From positions 582,501-617,500 of the forward strand of contig JACVTC010000058.1 in assembly GCA_016946835.1 (NCBI GenBank): DNA of 35,000 nucleotides. The letters are read 5' to 3'. Within the stretch, counting starts at the first letter, position 1; every line of letters starts with the position of its first letter. The notes under the pieces are model-generated. The model was not told the origin of the DNA and ran no database searches. It saw only the letters and a list, made by a program, of their open reading frames with translations. A program made the translations under genes and the position numbers. Below, piece by piece: positions 34,632 through 35,000 of the stretch. The stretch is from Neocallimastix lanati (nom. inval.) (Eukaryota; Neocallimastigomycota; Neocallimastigomycetes; Neocallimastigales; Neocallimastigaceae).

Positions 34632-35000
34632 TGGATATATATAATATTAATAATAATAATGGTAATGATAATAATAATAATAATAATAATAATAGTTCAA
34701 GTTATACAGATAATTATAGAAGTCTTCAATCTCTCTATAATAAGTATAGACCATTCCTTAATAATGAAGAAATGCAACAACGTCAATCAACAAATCAAGA
34801 ATGGGTTAATGATATGAAAGAAACATTGAAAGAAATGGATGGGGCATTGGAAACCGAAGAACAATTGATTAAACAATTTGATTTAGAAAATCCAACCTCT
34901 CAAATAATCGATGATACCAGCGTAAAACCACGTGAAGAAGCCTCAGAATTTGATCGAACCCTAGATGATAAATCCTATACAATGGATATTACAGAAACTG
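31801..35000 (+). CDS. LRR - transmembrane - SH3 surface protein, 3' partial, frameshift in exon 3
   Basis: Predicted type I membrane protein. Exons: 31801-31985, 32140-32211, 32418-32488, 32881-about 32951 and 33171 to beyond the window. Signal peptide MSYNILLLVLLLIWQCYA; an LRRNT-like Cys segment (SKNSCCGVPSKYIKCEF); LRRs ITELNLSSLNIKREIPHEF and LQKLNIGKNLFYG, then LKSI/NIQDNDFFEN. Introns 1-3 are phase 2 within the repeat Leu, one LRR per exon. Transmembrane helix at 33221-33289, then Arg. The cytoplasmic part has poly-Asn runs (33658-33717, 34564-34632), a short coiled coil (VKLKEQLNKIKSNL) and a clear SH3 domain at 34028-34195 (VIYDFEPKEQDEIELHFGD, AWVKNL, GMIPVNLL). Exon 2 is 72 nt but exon 3 is 71 nt; one base is missing near 32449-32451 (TTATTCCAC), so the annotated frame stops in exon 3 while the next frame restores PHFKSYLPNLKS. 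The exon 4 donor could also be about 16 bp further on; both options keep the frame. Either a recent pseudogene or a sequencing error. SH3 suggests coupling to actin or signalling partners. Confidence 0.85.
32514..32765. repeat. Minisatellite in LRR-SH3 intron 3: ATATCATTTGAAA + (TAA)n, five units
   Basis: ATATCATTTGAAA recurs at about 32515, 32589, 32648, 32706 and 32748, each followed by a TAA run of different length (none to about 20). It lies wholly inside the 392-nt intron 3. Confidence 0.9.
33221..33289 (+). other. Transmembrane helix of the LRR-SH3 protein
   Basis: 23 residues starting IAIIIIVGLIGIIIFL and ending FYIFY, followed by Arg-Asn-Phe. The stretch is uninterrupted by charge and separates the LRR side from the SH3 side. 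Confidence 0.85.
34028..34195 (+). other. SH3 domain of the LRR-SH3 protein
   Basis: The ALYDF-like motif appears as VIYDFEP, followed by the acidic RT-loop EQDEIELHFGDVV, Trp in AWVK and the 3-10 Pro in MIPVNLL. These are the usual ligand-binding positions for PxxP peptides. It is present once in the visible part. Confidence 0.88.

Overview
The window is extremely A+T-rich eukaryotic DNA. Long intergenic stretches are made of homopolymer runs, (AAAT)n, (AAT)n, (TA)n and (TTATTTA)n, with compact islands of coding sequence between them. Genes have short AT-rich introns with GTAAGT-like donors. The proteins carry poly-Asn runs. One intronless, G+C-richer gene encodes a secreted GH43-CBM6 hemicellulase of bacterial type. 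Together these suggest an anaerobic gut fungus (Neocallimastigomycota); this is inference from composition and gene content, not a database match. I found no rRNA, tRNA, spliceosomal snRNA or CRISPR array.

Layout. 1-2198: AT-rich spacer with a 47-codon G+C-richer ORF (702-845) and a duplicated 32-bp segment. 2199-3850 (-): a three-exon Ser/Thr kinase of CAMK/SNF1-like type, with HAD in place of HRD, DFN in place of DFG and a large insert in the C-lobe. 3851-7976: spacer with poly-T/poly-A palindromes. 7977-9550: two opposed heptanucleotide arrays around a loop of about 316 bp. 9833-10015 (+): an orphan terminal exon. 10016-13142: spacer. 13143-14609 (-): intronless GH43-CBM6 enzyme ending in EDEL. 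14610-18148: spacer with a third heptamer array. 18149-18890: heptamer array leading into a 49-bp minisatellite of ten units. 19623-23071 (-): three-exon proteinase K-type subtilase with a long Asp-rich repeat tail. 23072-25631: spacer with a minisatellite, a curved-DNA candidate, adjacent palindromes and a tiny orphan exon. 25632-26617: a nearly identical tandem pair of structured, apparently non-coding units. 26618-31800: spacer with a hairpin and another gene relic. 31801-35000 (+, runs off the end): five or more exons encoding a signal peptide, LRRs, one transmembrane helix and a cytoplasmic SH3 domain, with a single-base lesion in one LRR exon.

Functionally, two genes encode predicted secreted enzymes (hemicellulase, protease), one an intracellular kinase, and one a putative surface receptor or adhesion protein. 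Nothing shows that they are co-regulated. The least expected element is the 502-bp-period tandem RNA-like unit: only two substitutions over about 484 bp, several strong hairpins, mutually exclusive helices, and an apparent ORF broken by a stop in the second copy.
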